In this document: positions 20,501 through 27,471 of the stretch, in pieces
How the letters are laid out: each line of letters opens with the position of its first letter
Position numbering within the stretch: the first letter of the stretch is position 1
From: Phyllobacterium sp. YR531
GTDB taxonomy: Bacteria > Pseudomonadota > Alphaproteobacteria > Rhizobiales > Rhizobiaceae
DNA: 64,000 bases
Assembly: GCF_000282595.1 (NCBI RefSeq)
Contig: NZ_AKIZ01000035.1
Span: forward strand, 273,406-337,405
Reading direction: 5' to 3'
Notes under the pieces: model-generated
What the model saw: the letters and a program-made list of their open reading frames with translations, nothing else
What the model was told of the DNA's origin: nothing
Databases searched by the model: none
Position numbers and translations under genes: made by a program

Positions 20501-20640
20501 CAACCGCGTCAACGCTGTTCCTCACCCCAGTCGCCTATCTGCTTCTGGCGGGTTTCTCCAAGCCGAAAGCCGAGGAAGAGGCAAGACTCCAGCGTGAATT
20601 GTTACAGGTCAGCACACGCGCACAGCTGCCAGCCGAATAA
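17503..20640 (+). CDS. RND multidrug efflux transporter permease
   Basis: Proton-driven inner-membrane pump of the AcrB/MexB/MdtB superfamily, 1045 residues. The first helix is FIRRPVMALVLNALIVVAGL; two large periplasmic loops follow helices 1 and 7; helix 4 has the proton-relay aspartates in TGLVVDDAIVVLENIVRR; the helix 10-12 region holds GIMAKNGILIVEFAN. I chose GTG at 17503 (AGGGTGGG upstream) over an ATG at 17455 that overlaps the adaptor gene. No outer-membrane factor gene follows. Substrate unknown; biocides, dyes and antibiotics are family-typical. Confidence 0.92.
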   Translation: MTTQSNNSDTSFTALFIRRPVMALVLNALIVVAGLAAYYGVDVRELPDVDRPVVTVSTDFESAAAETVDRELTSAIEGAVSRVSGVKSISSSSSFGSSRVTVEFNDGVDLNVAAADMRDAISRITNTLPEQADPPRIVKADANSDAVMRLAVTSDTMAVEDMTVLVEDQIEDVLASVPGVADVQINGDRNKIFRIDIDQGKLASLGMNVADIRNALTTMAFDTPAGQLNSNDQSIVVRATAPVTTPEEFENIIIKGQTKIRDVATVTLGPDIGTSSLRANGKTGIGLGIIRQAQSNTLDISTGVRAAVAQLQQTLPEGVDIRVTSDDADFINGAVHEVEIALAASVIIIIAIIYLFLWDIRATLIPAVSMPVALIGTISAIYLAGFSINILTLLALVLATGLVVDDAIVVLENIVRRRNQGMGPRAAAVLGTQEVFFAVIATTVTLAAVFVPLSFLPGQTGGLFREFGFVLAICVLLSAVVALTLCPMLASRLLSASEASHHEVAHAPGIVGRAGNRLGGWYKTLLHACLAGPWIVVVVSILFAGAAFGAFSLLKQELTPSEDRAAAFLRITAPQGVSLEYLNDEMRQIETLIQPLRDSGEIENTFSIAGQNGNTNRGFMVLSLANWKARARTQQEIVSDVSRRVRAVPGIQVFASQPNSLGIRGAGNGLQFAVVGTSYAELGKTAAKIVTELEKDRRFDRPRLTNEPTQPQLAVTIDRERASDLGIDITGLAEALQSVLDGYKIGSVYIEDRSFDVKLVSTTNPINDPTDLENVFLRTQDGRFVPMSTIAKLTEVAVPPALTREQQMRSVAITASLSPDFALGDAYAEAQTIAEPLLPPGYRLIPLAEAATLGENSSSMIITFGFAILIILLVLAAQFESFISAVIVMATVPLGLACAVFAMVMTGTSMNVYSQIGLVLLVGIMAKNGILIVEFANHLRDQGRNVRQAIEEAATIRLRPVVMTMLCAILGGVPLVLASGAGAEARIALGWVIVGGLGLATASTLFLTPVAYLLLAGFSKPKAEEEARLQRELLQVSTRAQLPAE

Positions 20641-20670
20641 TTCCTCGTACTGCTATTGGAAGAATTATCA

Positions 20671-20788
20671 TGCGTGGTTCGACAAGCTCACCATGAGGAA
20701 TGTGGTCGCTTTCATTAGTCTACAGCTCACGAAGTCCGGTTCCATAAAGTGTATGATCTTCCTCATGGTGAGCTTGTCGAACCACACA
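20671..20788. repeat. REP-like palindrome, copy 1 (30-bp arms)
   Basis: Left arm 20671-20700 (TGCGTGGTTCGACAAGCTCA...GAGGAA) and right arm 20759-20788 are reverse complements with one mismatch, around a 58-base loop. Same family as copies at 23795-23919 and 55018-55061. Placed after the RND gene and before preT, it may also end transcription of the efflux operon. Confidence 0.8.
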
Positions 20789-20836
20789 TAATTGAAATGT
20801 AACGAGATGAACGCTTCTCCCATAAGAACATGATTA

Positions 20837-20872
20837 TTGACCATTTGATAAAAAATTTGACCTTTTGTAAAA
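20837..20872 (+). promoter_or_regulatory. candidate tandem RutR operators upstream of preT
   Basis: TTGACCATTTGATAAA at 20837-20852 matches the RutR consensus TTGACCAnnTGGTCAA at 12 of the 14 defined positions. A second, weaker TTGACCTTTTGTAAAA begins exactly 20 bp later at 20857, that is on nearly the same helix face. Both lie about 105-140 bp before the preT ATG. The rutR gene is in the same locus. Confidence 0.55.
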
Positions 20873-20977
20873 ATATGCCATTCTTTCCATAACGGAGCCG
20901 GACATACCGGCTCATCCTGCAAATGGCGGTGATCCACGGGAACCGGAGACTGCCACAGATATGGGAGATGCCATTTC

Positions 20978-22435
20978 ATGGGATCGATGGATTCAGGAAT
21001 CCGTGACGTCAGGGCCGGGCGGCTCGCCAACGGCAATTACAGCGAAGTGTTTTCCGATCTGCATCCACCGCTTTCGCGGCATGAGGCTTTCGTTGAATCT
21101 GACCGGTGTTACTTTTGTTACGATGCCCCGTGCATGAATGCCTGCCCGACGGGCATCGATATTCCGCTTTTCATACGCGAGATCGCAGCAGACAATCCGA
21201 CCGGCTCAGCCAAGACCATCCTTGCCGAAAATATCCTTGGCGGCATGTGCGCCCGGGTGTGTCCGACAGAAACCCTTTGCGAGCAGGCGTGTGTGCGTGA
21301 AGCAGCCGAAGGCAAGCCGGTCAAGATCGGTCTCTTGCAGCGCTACGCCACTGATCATCTTATGGAAAACGGCCAGCATCCGTTCAAACGCGCTGCACCT
21401 ACGGGTAAATCGGTTGCCGTTGTCGGTGCCGGTCCGGCGGGGCTTTCCGCCGCCCATCGTCTGGCTATGCATGGGCATGATGTGACGATTTTCGAGGCGC
21501 GCCCCAAAGCGGGTGGTCTTAATGAATACGGTATCGCCGCTTATAAAAGCGTTGATGATTTTGCACAGAAGGAACTTGAGTTCGTACTGGAAATAGGCGG
21601 CATCACCATCCAGAACGACAAGGCGCTTGGACGCGATATCAGCCTTGATGCCTTGCGCGCCGGTTTCGATGCGGTTTTCCTTGGGTTGGGCCTGCCCGGT
21701 GTCAATGAGTTGGGGCTTGATGGCGAGGACGCTGCGGGATGTATCGACGCGGTGGATTACATCTCGGTTCTGCGTCAGAGCAACGATCTTTCGGAAATCG
21801 CAGTTGGCCGCGATGTCGTCGTCATTGGTGGCGGTATGACGGCAGTCGACGTTGCAGTTCAGACAAAACTGCTCGGCGCGGAGAATGTCATCATCGCCTA
21901 TCGTCGCGGACCGGAAAGCATGAACGCCAGTGAGTTCGAACAGGAACTAGCGTTGAAGAATGGCGTGATCATACGCCACTGGCTGCAGCCGCGCGCATTG
22001 ACCCGCAACGATCGCGGCGAAGTTTGCGGCATCACCCTCGACTATACCGTGCTGAACGATGGCAGGCTGGAGACTTCCGGCGAGAGCGTCACATTGGCGA
22101 GCGATCAGGTTTTCAAGGCTATCGGCCAGATGCCGGCGGAAAAGATTCTTGCTGATGCAGGTATGGCACTATCGCGTGGCCGTATCAGTGTTGACGAGGA
22201 GCGCCGCACGTCGATCTCGGGAATCTGGGCAGGCGGCGATTGTATTGCAGGTGGTCAGGATTTGACCGTGGCAGGCGTTCAGGATGGCAAGCTTGCCGCC
22301 GAATCCATCCATCGGATGCTCTCGATGCAGCCGGAAAAGGTGAGTGGTTTTGCTGAGGCAGTGATTGCCAGCAATGCCGAGCCTGCTGCAGCGCCTTCAC
22401 AAAATCCTGCCAATCCAGGCCACATTAGCGGCTGA
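20978..22435 (+). CDS. preT: NAD-dependent dihydropyrimidine dehydrogenase, subunit PreT
   Basis: FAD/Fe-S subunit that takes electrons between NAD(P)H and PreA for reduction of uracil/thymine to the dihydro form, the first step of the reductive route. 485 residues. The N-terminal Fe-S domain has CYFCYDAPCMNACPTG (about residues 44-59) and GGMCARVCPTETLCEQAC; then an FAD site VVGAGPAGLSAAHR and an NAD(P) site VIGGGMTAVDVA; C-terminal WAGGDCIAGGQDLTVAGVQDG. ATG at 20978 has GGGAG upstream. Followed after 11 bp by preA. The 337-bp upstream gap carries a repeat and candidate RutR sites. Confidence 0.93.
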   Translation: MGSMDSGIRDVRAGRLANGNYSEVFSDLHPPLSRHEAFVESDRCYFCYDAPCMNACPTGIDIPLFIREIAADNPTGSAKTILAENILGGMCARVCPTETLCEQACVREAAEGKPVKIGLLQRYATDHLMENGQHPFKRAAPTGKSVAVVGAGPAGLSAAHRLAMHGHDVTIFEARPKAGGLNEYGIAAYKSVDDFAQKELEFVLEIGGITIQNDKALGRDISLDALRAGFDAVFLGLGLPGVNELGLDGEDAAGCIDAVDYISVLRQSNDLSEIAVGRDVVVIGGGMTAVDVAVQTKLLGAENVIIAYRRGPESMNASEFEQELALKNGVIIRHWLQPRALTRNDRGEVCGITLDYTVLNDGRLETSGESVTLASDQVFKAIGQMPAEKILADAGMALSRGRISVDEERRTSISGIWAGGDCIAGGQDLTVAGVQDGKLAAESIHRMLSMQPEKVSGFAEAVIASNAEPAAAPSQNPANPGHISG

Positions 22436-22446
22436 AGGAAACCATC

Positions 22447-23757
22447 ATGGCTGATCTTTCTTCGAACTTCCTTGGTATCAAATCTCCAAATCCATTCTGG
22501 CTTGCATCAGCGCCACCAACCGATAAGGCCTATAATGTCGAGCGGGCCTTTGCGGCGGGCTGGGGCGGTGTCGTCTGGAAAACTCTTGGCGAGGAGGGGC
22601 CTCCCGTTGTCAATGTGAATGGTCCGCGCTACGGCGCAATTCATGGCCCCGACCGCCGCCTGCTGGGCTTGAACAATATTGAGCTGATCACGGATCGTCC
22701 TCTTGAAGTCAATCTGCGTGAGATGACTGAGGTGAAGAAGAAGTGGCCAGACCGTGCGTTGATCGCATCAATCATGGTACCTTGTGAGGAAGAAGCATGG
22801 AAAGCCATTTTGCCACGCGTCGAGGAAACGGGATGTGATGGCATCGAGCTGAACTTCGGCTGCCCGCACGGCATGTCGGAACGTGGCATGGGTGCTGCGG
22901 TTGGCCAGGTGCCAGAATATATCGAAATGGTGGTGCGTTGGTGCAAGCAATATACGCGCATGCCCGTCATCACCAAGCTGACGCCGAACATTACGGATGT
23001 GCGCAAGCCCGCTCGCGCTGCCAAGTCTGGTGGCACTGACGCGGTTTCATTGATCAACACGATCAATTCCATTGTTTCGGTTGATCTCGATACATTTGCG
23101 CCCAATCCTTCCATTGATGGACGGGGCTCGCATGGGGGCTATTGCGGTCCGGCAGTCAAGCCGATTGCATTGAACATGGTCGCGGAAATTGCCCGCGATG
23201 CGGAAACGCGCGGCCTTCCAATCTCGGGCATCGGCGGTATAACCACATGGCGCGATGCGGCAGAATTCATTGCGCTCGGCTGCGGCAATGTTCAGGTCTG
23301 TACTGCGGCGATGACCTATGGGTTCAAAGTAGTCCAGGAAATGATTTCCGGCCTGTCTGACTGGATGGACTCTCGCGGTTTCAGTTCCATCGAAGATTTT
23401 CGTGGCATGGCCGTTCCCAATGTTACTGACTGGCAGTATCTCAACCTCAACTACATCACCAAAGCGCAAATCGATCAGGATCTCTGCATTAAATGCGGCC
23501 GCTGCCACATTGCGTGCGAAGACACATCGCATCAGGCGATCACGTCAATGGTCGATGGGGTCCGGCATTTCGAGGTGATTGATGAGGAATGCGTGGGCTG
23601 CAACCTATGCGTTAATGTTTGCCCGGTCGAAAATTGCATTGATATGGTGCCGATGATCTCGGGTGTTGACCCACGCACCAAAACACCAGTTCGACCCGAT
23701 TATGCCAACTGGACAACCCATCCGAACAATCCAATGGCTAAGGTCGCGGCGGAGTAA
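22447..23757 (+). CDS. preA: NAD-dependent dihydropyrimidine dehydrogenase, subunit PreA
   Basis: FMN/Fe-S catalytic subunit reducing uracil and thymine. 436 residues: an FMN TIM-barrel like dihydroorotate dehydrogenase (residues about 1-330; NFGCPHGMSERGMG and KLTPNITD) and a C-terminal ferredoxin domain with two 4Fe-4S motifs (CIKCGRCHIACEDTSHQ and CVGCNLCVNVCPVENC). At the position where mammalian dihydropyrimidine dehydrogenase has its catalytic cysteine (ACGQ), this protein reads AVGQ (V152). RBS AAGGAAACC precedes the ATG. Works as a heteromer with PreT. Confidence 0.94.
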   Translation: MADLSSNFLGIKSPNPFWLASAPPTDKAYNVERAFAAGWGGVVWKTLGEEGPPVVNVNGPRYGAIHGPDRRLLGLNNIELITDRPLEVNLREMTEVKKKWPDRALIASIMVPCEEEAWKAILPRVEETGCDGIELNFGCPHGMSERGMGAAVGQVPEYIEMVVRWCKQYTRMPVITKLTPNITDVRKPARAAKSGGTDAVSLINTINSIVSVDLDTFAPNPSIDGRGSHGGYCGPAVKPIALNMVAEIARDAETRGLPISGIGGITTWRDAAEFIALGCGNVQVCTAAMTYGFKVVQEMISGLSDWMDSRGFSSIEDFRGMAVPNVTDWQYLNLNYITKAQIDQDLCIKCGRCHIACEDTSHQAITSMVDGVRHFEVIDEECVGCNLCVNVCPVENCIDMVPMISGVDPRTKTPVRPDYANWTTHPNNPMAKVAAE

Positions 23758-23794
23758 AGGAGTTAACTCAACCTCCGGCTTGCAATGCCGTTTT

Positions 23795-23919
23795 TGCGTG
23801 GTTCGACGGGGCTCACCATGAGGAACGTATTAATTTGCACAGGAGTCTAGTTCTGTGGCAGTGCAGGTTGGCTTTGCAGCCCTACAACTTTCCTCATGGT
23901 GAGTCCCGTCGAACCACGC
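23795..23919. repeat. REP-like palindrome, copy 2 (about 30-bp arms)
   Basis: Left arm 23795-23825 (TGCGTGGTTCGACGGGGCTC...GAGGAA) pairs with the right arm 23890-23919, around a loop of about 64 bases unrelated to that of copy 1. Compared with copy 1 both arms changed together (ACAAGCT to ACGGGGCT and its complement), so base pairing is preserved. It lies between preA and the convergent rutR. Confidence 0.8.
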
Positions 23920-23954
23920 GCAGAGCCGGTGCAAAGGCTAAGTAACCACCATAT

Positions 23955-24608
23955 TCAATCGCGCGGTCGTATCCCGTTGAGAATGATACTCAGCACAGCC
24001 TGTGCCGTTTGCTCGCGGAAGCCGGGACGACCAACCTGGCTGCCCATGATGGCGCGGACCTGAACATCGAAATCCGCATAGTGCTGGGTGGTTGCCCAGA
24101 TCATGAAAATCAGATGGTAGGGATCAACGGGCGCAAGCTTTCCTTCACCTACCCAGCGGCGGATGACGACGGCTTTCTCATCCACCAGTGGCTTCAGGTG
24201 CTTGGCAAGAAAGTCACTGATCGCCGGTGCGCCATGCAGCACCTCATTGGCGAATAATCGCGAAGCTTCCGGGTGACTTTCGGACATTTTGATCTTGAGC
24301 GTGATGTACTTGCGAAGCTGTTCGATCGGATCTCCCTCGGGATCAATGTCCGCAAGGGGCGCAAGCCATTCGGTCAAGGTTTCTTCCAGCAGCGTCACAT
24401 AGATGTTCTGCTTGCGGGGAAAATAATAAAGCAGGTTCGGTTTAGACATGCCGGCTTTCTCGGCGATCTGGTCGATTGTCGTGCCACGAAAGCCATAGGT
24501 TGAGAAAACATCAAGCGCCGCATCAAGGATCAGGCGGCGGTTGATTTCCTGAATACGGGTCGTTTTTTCCGGTCCGCCACTGGTCTTCTGCTTTGCAGCT
24601 TTCGCCAT
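23955..24608 (-). CDS. rutR: RutR-type TetR-family regulator of pyrimidine degradation
   Basis: Repressor that in E. coli binds uracil/thymine and TTGACCAnnTGGTCAA. 217 residues. N-terminal TetR helix-turn-helix at about residues 30-75 (VFSTYGFRGTTIDQIAEKAG, then SKPNLLYYFPRKQNIY). The C-terminal YcdC-type domain shares with E. coli RutR the stretches SHPEASRLFANEVLHGAP, GKLAPVDPYHLIFMIWATTQ and HYADFDVQV. Divergent from the aminotransferase operon and convergent with preA; a near-perfect RutR box sits in the divergent gap. Confidence 0.92.
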   Translation of the reverse strand: MAKAAKQKTSGGPEKTTRIQEINRRLILDAALDVFSTYGFRGTTIDQIAEKAGMSKPNLLYYFPRKQNIYVTLLEETLTEWLAPLADIDPEGDPIEQLRKYITLKIKMSESHPEASRLFANEVLHGAPAISDFLAKHLKPLVDEKAVVIRRWVGEGKLAPVDPYHLIFMIWATTQHYADFDVQVRAIMGSQVGRPGFREQTAQAVLSIILNGIRPRD

Positions 24609-24687
24609 CTACCGATTACTCCACCCACCCGCGACAAAATGGCAATTCCGCTATCACTTGCAACGGGTTGAAATGCCTATAAAGCGC

Positions 24688-24737
24688 TTGACCACCTAAC
24701 TATGCTCTTCTAGCCTGCATTTTGACCAACTAGTCAA
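24688..24737. promoter_or_regulatory. RutR operator in the rutR / catabolic operon divergent promoter
   Basis: TTGACCAACTAGTCAA at 24722-24737 matches the RutR consensus with one substitution. A half site TTGACCACCT begins at 24688, 34 bp away. Both lie in the 222-bp gap between rutR (minus) and the aminotransferase gene (plus), so one protein could control both itself and the catabolic operon. Confidence 0.75.
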
Positions 24738-24830
24738 GTTTTTGGCAATTGGTTTTTGAATCCACCAAAGGTTCAATCATTCGGGAACACAAAACAAGCG
24801 GTAATATCCGCAATCAGGAGGCTTCGTCAC

Positions 24831-26156
24831 ATGTCTAAAGCGGCACTGGGGACAAACAATCTCGACGCGTTCTGGATGCCTTTCACGGCAAACAAGCAGT
24901 TCAAGCAAAATCCCCGCCTCCTCGTCAGTGCTAAAGACATGCACTACAAGTCTCATGATGGTCGCGAAATTCTTGATGGCACTGCTGGCCTCTGGTGCTG
25001 CAATGCCGGTCATGGCCGCCCGAAGATTGTAGAAGCAGTTCAAAAGCAGGTTGCAGAGCTGGATTATGCGCCGGCATTCCAGATGGGTCACCCCAAGGCA
25101 TTTGAGCTGGCTGCCCGTCTTGCCGCCATGCTGCCATCGCCGCTTGACCATGTATTCTTTACCAATTCCGGCTCTGAATCGGTCGATACCGCGCTGAAGA
25201 TTGCGCTCGCCTATCATCGTGCCAAGGGCAATGGCACCAAGGTCAAGTTGATCGGCCGTGAGCGCGGTTATCATGGTGTCGGTTTTGGCGGCATTTCCGT
25301 TGGCGGCATTTCCGGCAACCGCAAGACTTTCGGCAATGCGCTCGGCGGAATTGACCATATCCGCCATACCCACGATCTGGCACGTAATGCCTATACGCGC
25401 GGCGAACCGGAATATGGCGTCGAGTTTGCCGATGATCTGGAAAGAGTCATTGCTCTGCATGACGCATCAAATATTGCGGCAGTCATCGTAGAACCCGTGG
25501 CAGGGTCGACCGGCGTTCTCATTCCGCCAAAGGGATATCTCAAGCGCCTGCGCGAGATTTGCACCAAGAATGATATTCTCCTGATCTTTGATGAGGTCAT
25601 CACCGGGTTTGGCCGCCTTGGAACACCCTTTGCGATTGACTATTTCGGCGTCGTGCCTGATCTCGTCACCACTGCAAAAGGCATCACCAGCGGGGTTATT
25701 CCAATGGGTGCCGTGTTTGCCTCGTCGGACATCTATCAGGCGTTCATGAATGGTCCTGAAAATCTGATCGAGCTTTTCCACGGCTACACCTATTCAGGTC
25801 ATCCCGTCGCTTGTGCCGCCGCTCTGGCAACGCTTGATACTTACGAAGAAGAAGGGCTACTGACTCGCGCATCTGAGCTTTCCGATTATTGGGCGGATGC
25901 GCTGCATGGGCTCAAAGGATTGCCGAATGTCATCGACATTCGAAATCTCGGACTGATCGGTGCCATTGAGCTTCAGCCTATAGAAGGTGCGCCGACCAAG
26001 CGTGCGTTTCAGGCTTTCCTGAATGCCTATGAGAAGGGTGTGCTGATCCGCACGACTGGCGATATCATTGCGCTGTCGCCGCCCTTGACCATCAGCAAAG
26101 GCCAGATCGAACACCTGTTCGATACACTGGCTGACGTGTTGAAGAATCTCGCATAG
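24831..26156 (+). CDS. Omega-amino acid (beta-alanine)-pyruvate aminotransferase
   Basis: PLP class III aminotransferase. By context it converts beta-alanine or 3-aminoisobutyrate, the end product of the reductive pyrimidine route, to malonate semialdehyde or its methyl analogue. 441 residues. The PLP lysine is K283 in TTAKGITSGVIPMGA; PLP-binding FTNSGSESVDTALK and the aspartate in LLIFDEVITGFGR are visible. I chose the ATG at 24831, with TCAGGAGG upstream, rather than an upstream start 75 bp earlier. First gene of an operon running to 32793. Confidence 0.88.
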   Translation: MSKAALGTNNLDAFWMPFTANKQFKQNPRLLVSAKDMHYKSHDGREILDGTAGLWCCNAGHGRPKIVEAVQKQVAELDYAPAFQMGHPKAFELAARLAAMLPSPLDHVFFTNSGSESVDTALKIALAYHRAKGNGTKVKLIGRERGYHGVGFGGISVGGISGNRKTFGNALGGIDHIRHTHDLARNAYTRGEPEYGVEFADDLERVIALHDASNIAAVIVEPVAGSTGVLIPPKGYLKRLREICTKNDILLIFDEVITGFGRLGTPFAIDYFGVVPDLVTTAKGITSGVIPMGAVFASSDIYQAFMNGPENLIELFHGYTYSGHPVACAAALATLDTYEEEGLLTRASELSDYWADALHGLKGLPNVIDIRNLGLIGAIELQPIEGAPTKRAFQAFLNAYEKGVLIRTTGDIIALSPPLTISKGQIEHLFDTLADVLKNLA

Positions 26157-26167
26157 GGAACAGGCAA

Positions 26168-27415
26168 ATGTCGCTGACAGGAAATCTTCGGATCAATGGC
26201 GACCGGCTCTGGGACAGCCTCATGGAAATGGCCAAGATCGGGCCGGGTTTGCGCGGTGGTAACAACCGCCAGACCCTGACCGATGAGGATGGCGAAGGCC
26301 GCCATTTGTTTCAGTCCTGGTGCGAGAACGCCGGGCTGACCATGGGTGTTGATACCATGGGTAATATGTTTTTCACCCGCGAAGGCACAGATCCCGACGC
26401 TTTGCCCGTCTATGTAGGGAGCCATCTGGATACACAGCCAACAGGCGGTAAATATGATGGTGTGCTGGGCGTTCTTGGCGGGTTGGAACTGATCCGCACA
26501 CTCAATGATCTTAATATCAAGACCAAGCATCCGATTGTCGTCGTCAACTGGACGAATGAGGAAGGCACACGCTTCGCACCGGCCATGCTGGCTTCAGGGG
26601 TTTTTGCTGGCATTCACGATGAGCAATGGGCCTATGATCGCGAAGATGCCAAGGGCAAAAAGTTCGGTGACGAGCTTGAGCGGATAGGGTGGAAAGGCGA
26701 TGAGAAAGTCGGTGCCCGCAAGATACATGCGCTGTTTGAACTGCATATCGAACAGGGACCCATCCTGGAAGCGGAAGGCAAGGACATCGGCGTTGTCACG
26801 CATGGGCAGGGACTTTGGTGGCTGCAGATCACGTTGACGGGCAAGGAGAGCCACACAGGCTCGACACCCATGCCCATGCGCAAGAATGCCGGTCTCGGCA
26901 TGGCGCGTATTACCGAGCTGGTTCACAATGTCGCCATGGCACATCAACCCAGTGCGGTCGGTGCAATCGGCCATGTTGATGTCTATCCGAACTCGCGCAA
27001 TGTCATCCCCGGTAAAGTGGTGTTTACGGTCGATATCCGCTCGCCGGATCTGGCTACGCTTACAGCCATGAAGACTGAAATTGAAGCGAAAGCACCGGAA
27101 ATCGCCAAGGAACTTGGCCTGAGCATTGAAATCGAAGAGGCGGGACATTTCGATCCGGTCACATTTGACAAAGGCTGCGTGACAGCAGTGCGCAATGCGG
27201 CTGAGCGTCTGGGCTACAGTCACCGCAATATTGTTTCCGGTGCGGGTCATGATGCCTGCTGGATCAACCGTGTTGCTCCGACTGCGATGGTGATGTGTCC
27301 TTGCGTTGATGGCCTCAGCCACAATGAGGATGAGGAAATCTCGAAAGAATGGGCTGCTGCCGGAACTGACGTCCTGCTGCATGCGGTTCTGGAGACGGCG
27401 GAGATTCAAGCCTGA
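26168..27415 (+). CDS. N-carbamoyl-beta-alanine hydrolase (M20/HydC family)
   Basis: Zn-dependent amidohydrolase removing CO2 and NH3 from N-carbamoyl-beta-alanine, third step of reductive pyrimidine catabolism. 415 residues. Metal-binding residues follow the M20 pattern: H86 and D88 region in VGSHLDTQPTGGKYDG, E131/E132 in TNEEGTRFAP, HIEQGP further on, and the C-terminal histidine in SGAGHDAC. The dimerisation lid domain lies at about residues 215-330. A related N-carbamoyl-amino-acid hydrolase or allantoate amidohydrolase would look alike; the neighbours decide. Confidence 0.88.
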   Translation: MSLTGNLRINGDRLWDSLMEMAKIGPGLRGGNNRQTLTDEDGEGRHLFQSWCENAGLTMGVDTMGNMFFTREGTDPDALPVYVGSHLDTQPTGGKYDGVLGVLGGLELIRTLNDLNIKTKHPIVVVNWTNEEGTRFAPAMLASGVFAGIHDEQWAYDREDAKGKKFGDELERIGWKGDEKVGARKIHALFELHIEQGPILEAEGKDIGVVTHGQGLWWLQITLTGKESHTGSTPMPMRKNAGLGMARITELVHNVAMAHQPSAVGAIGHVDVYPNSRNVIPGKVVFTVDIRSPDLATLTAMKTEIEAKAPEIAKELGLSIEIEEAGHFDPVTFDKGCVTAVRNAAERLGYSHRNIVSGAGHDACWINRVAPTAMVMCPCVDGLSHNEDEEISKEWAAAGTDVLLHAVLETAEIQA

Positions 27416-27471
27416 TCTAGATTCACACACAGCAGCATGTTCGGCAAAAGACCAAAAAGGGGAACGAACAC

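Noticed and set aside
20641..20977. Riboswitch or structured leader before preT
   Set aside because: Structure is explained by the REP-like palindrome and the AT-rich operator stretch; no known riboswitch core recognised.
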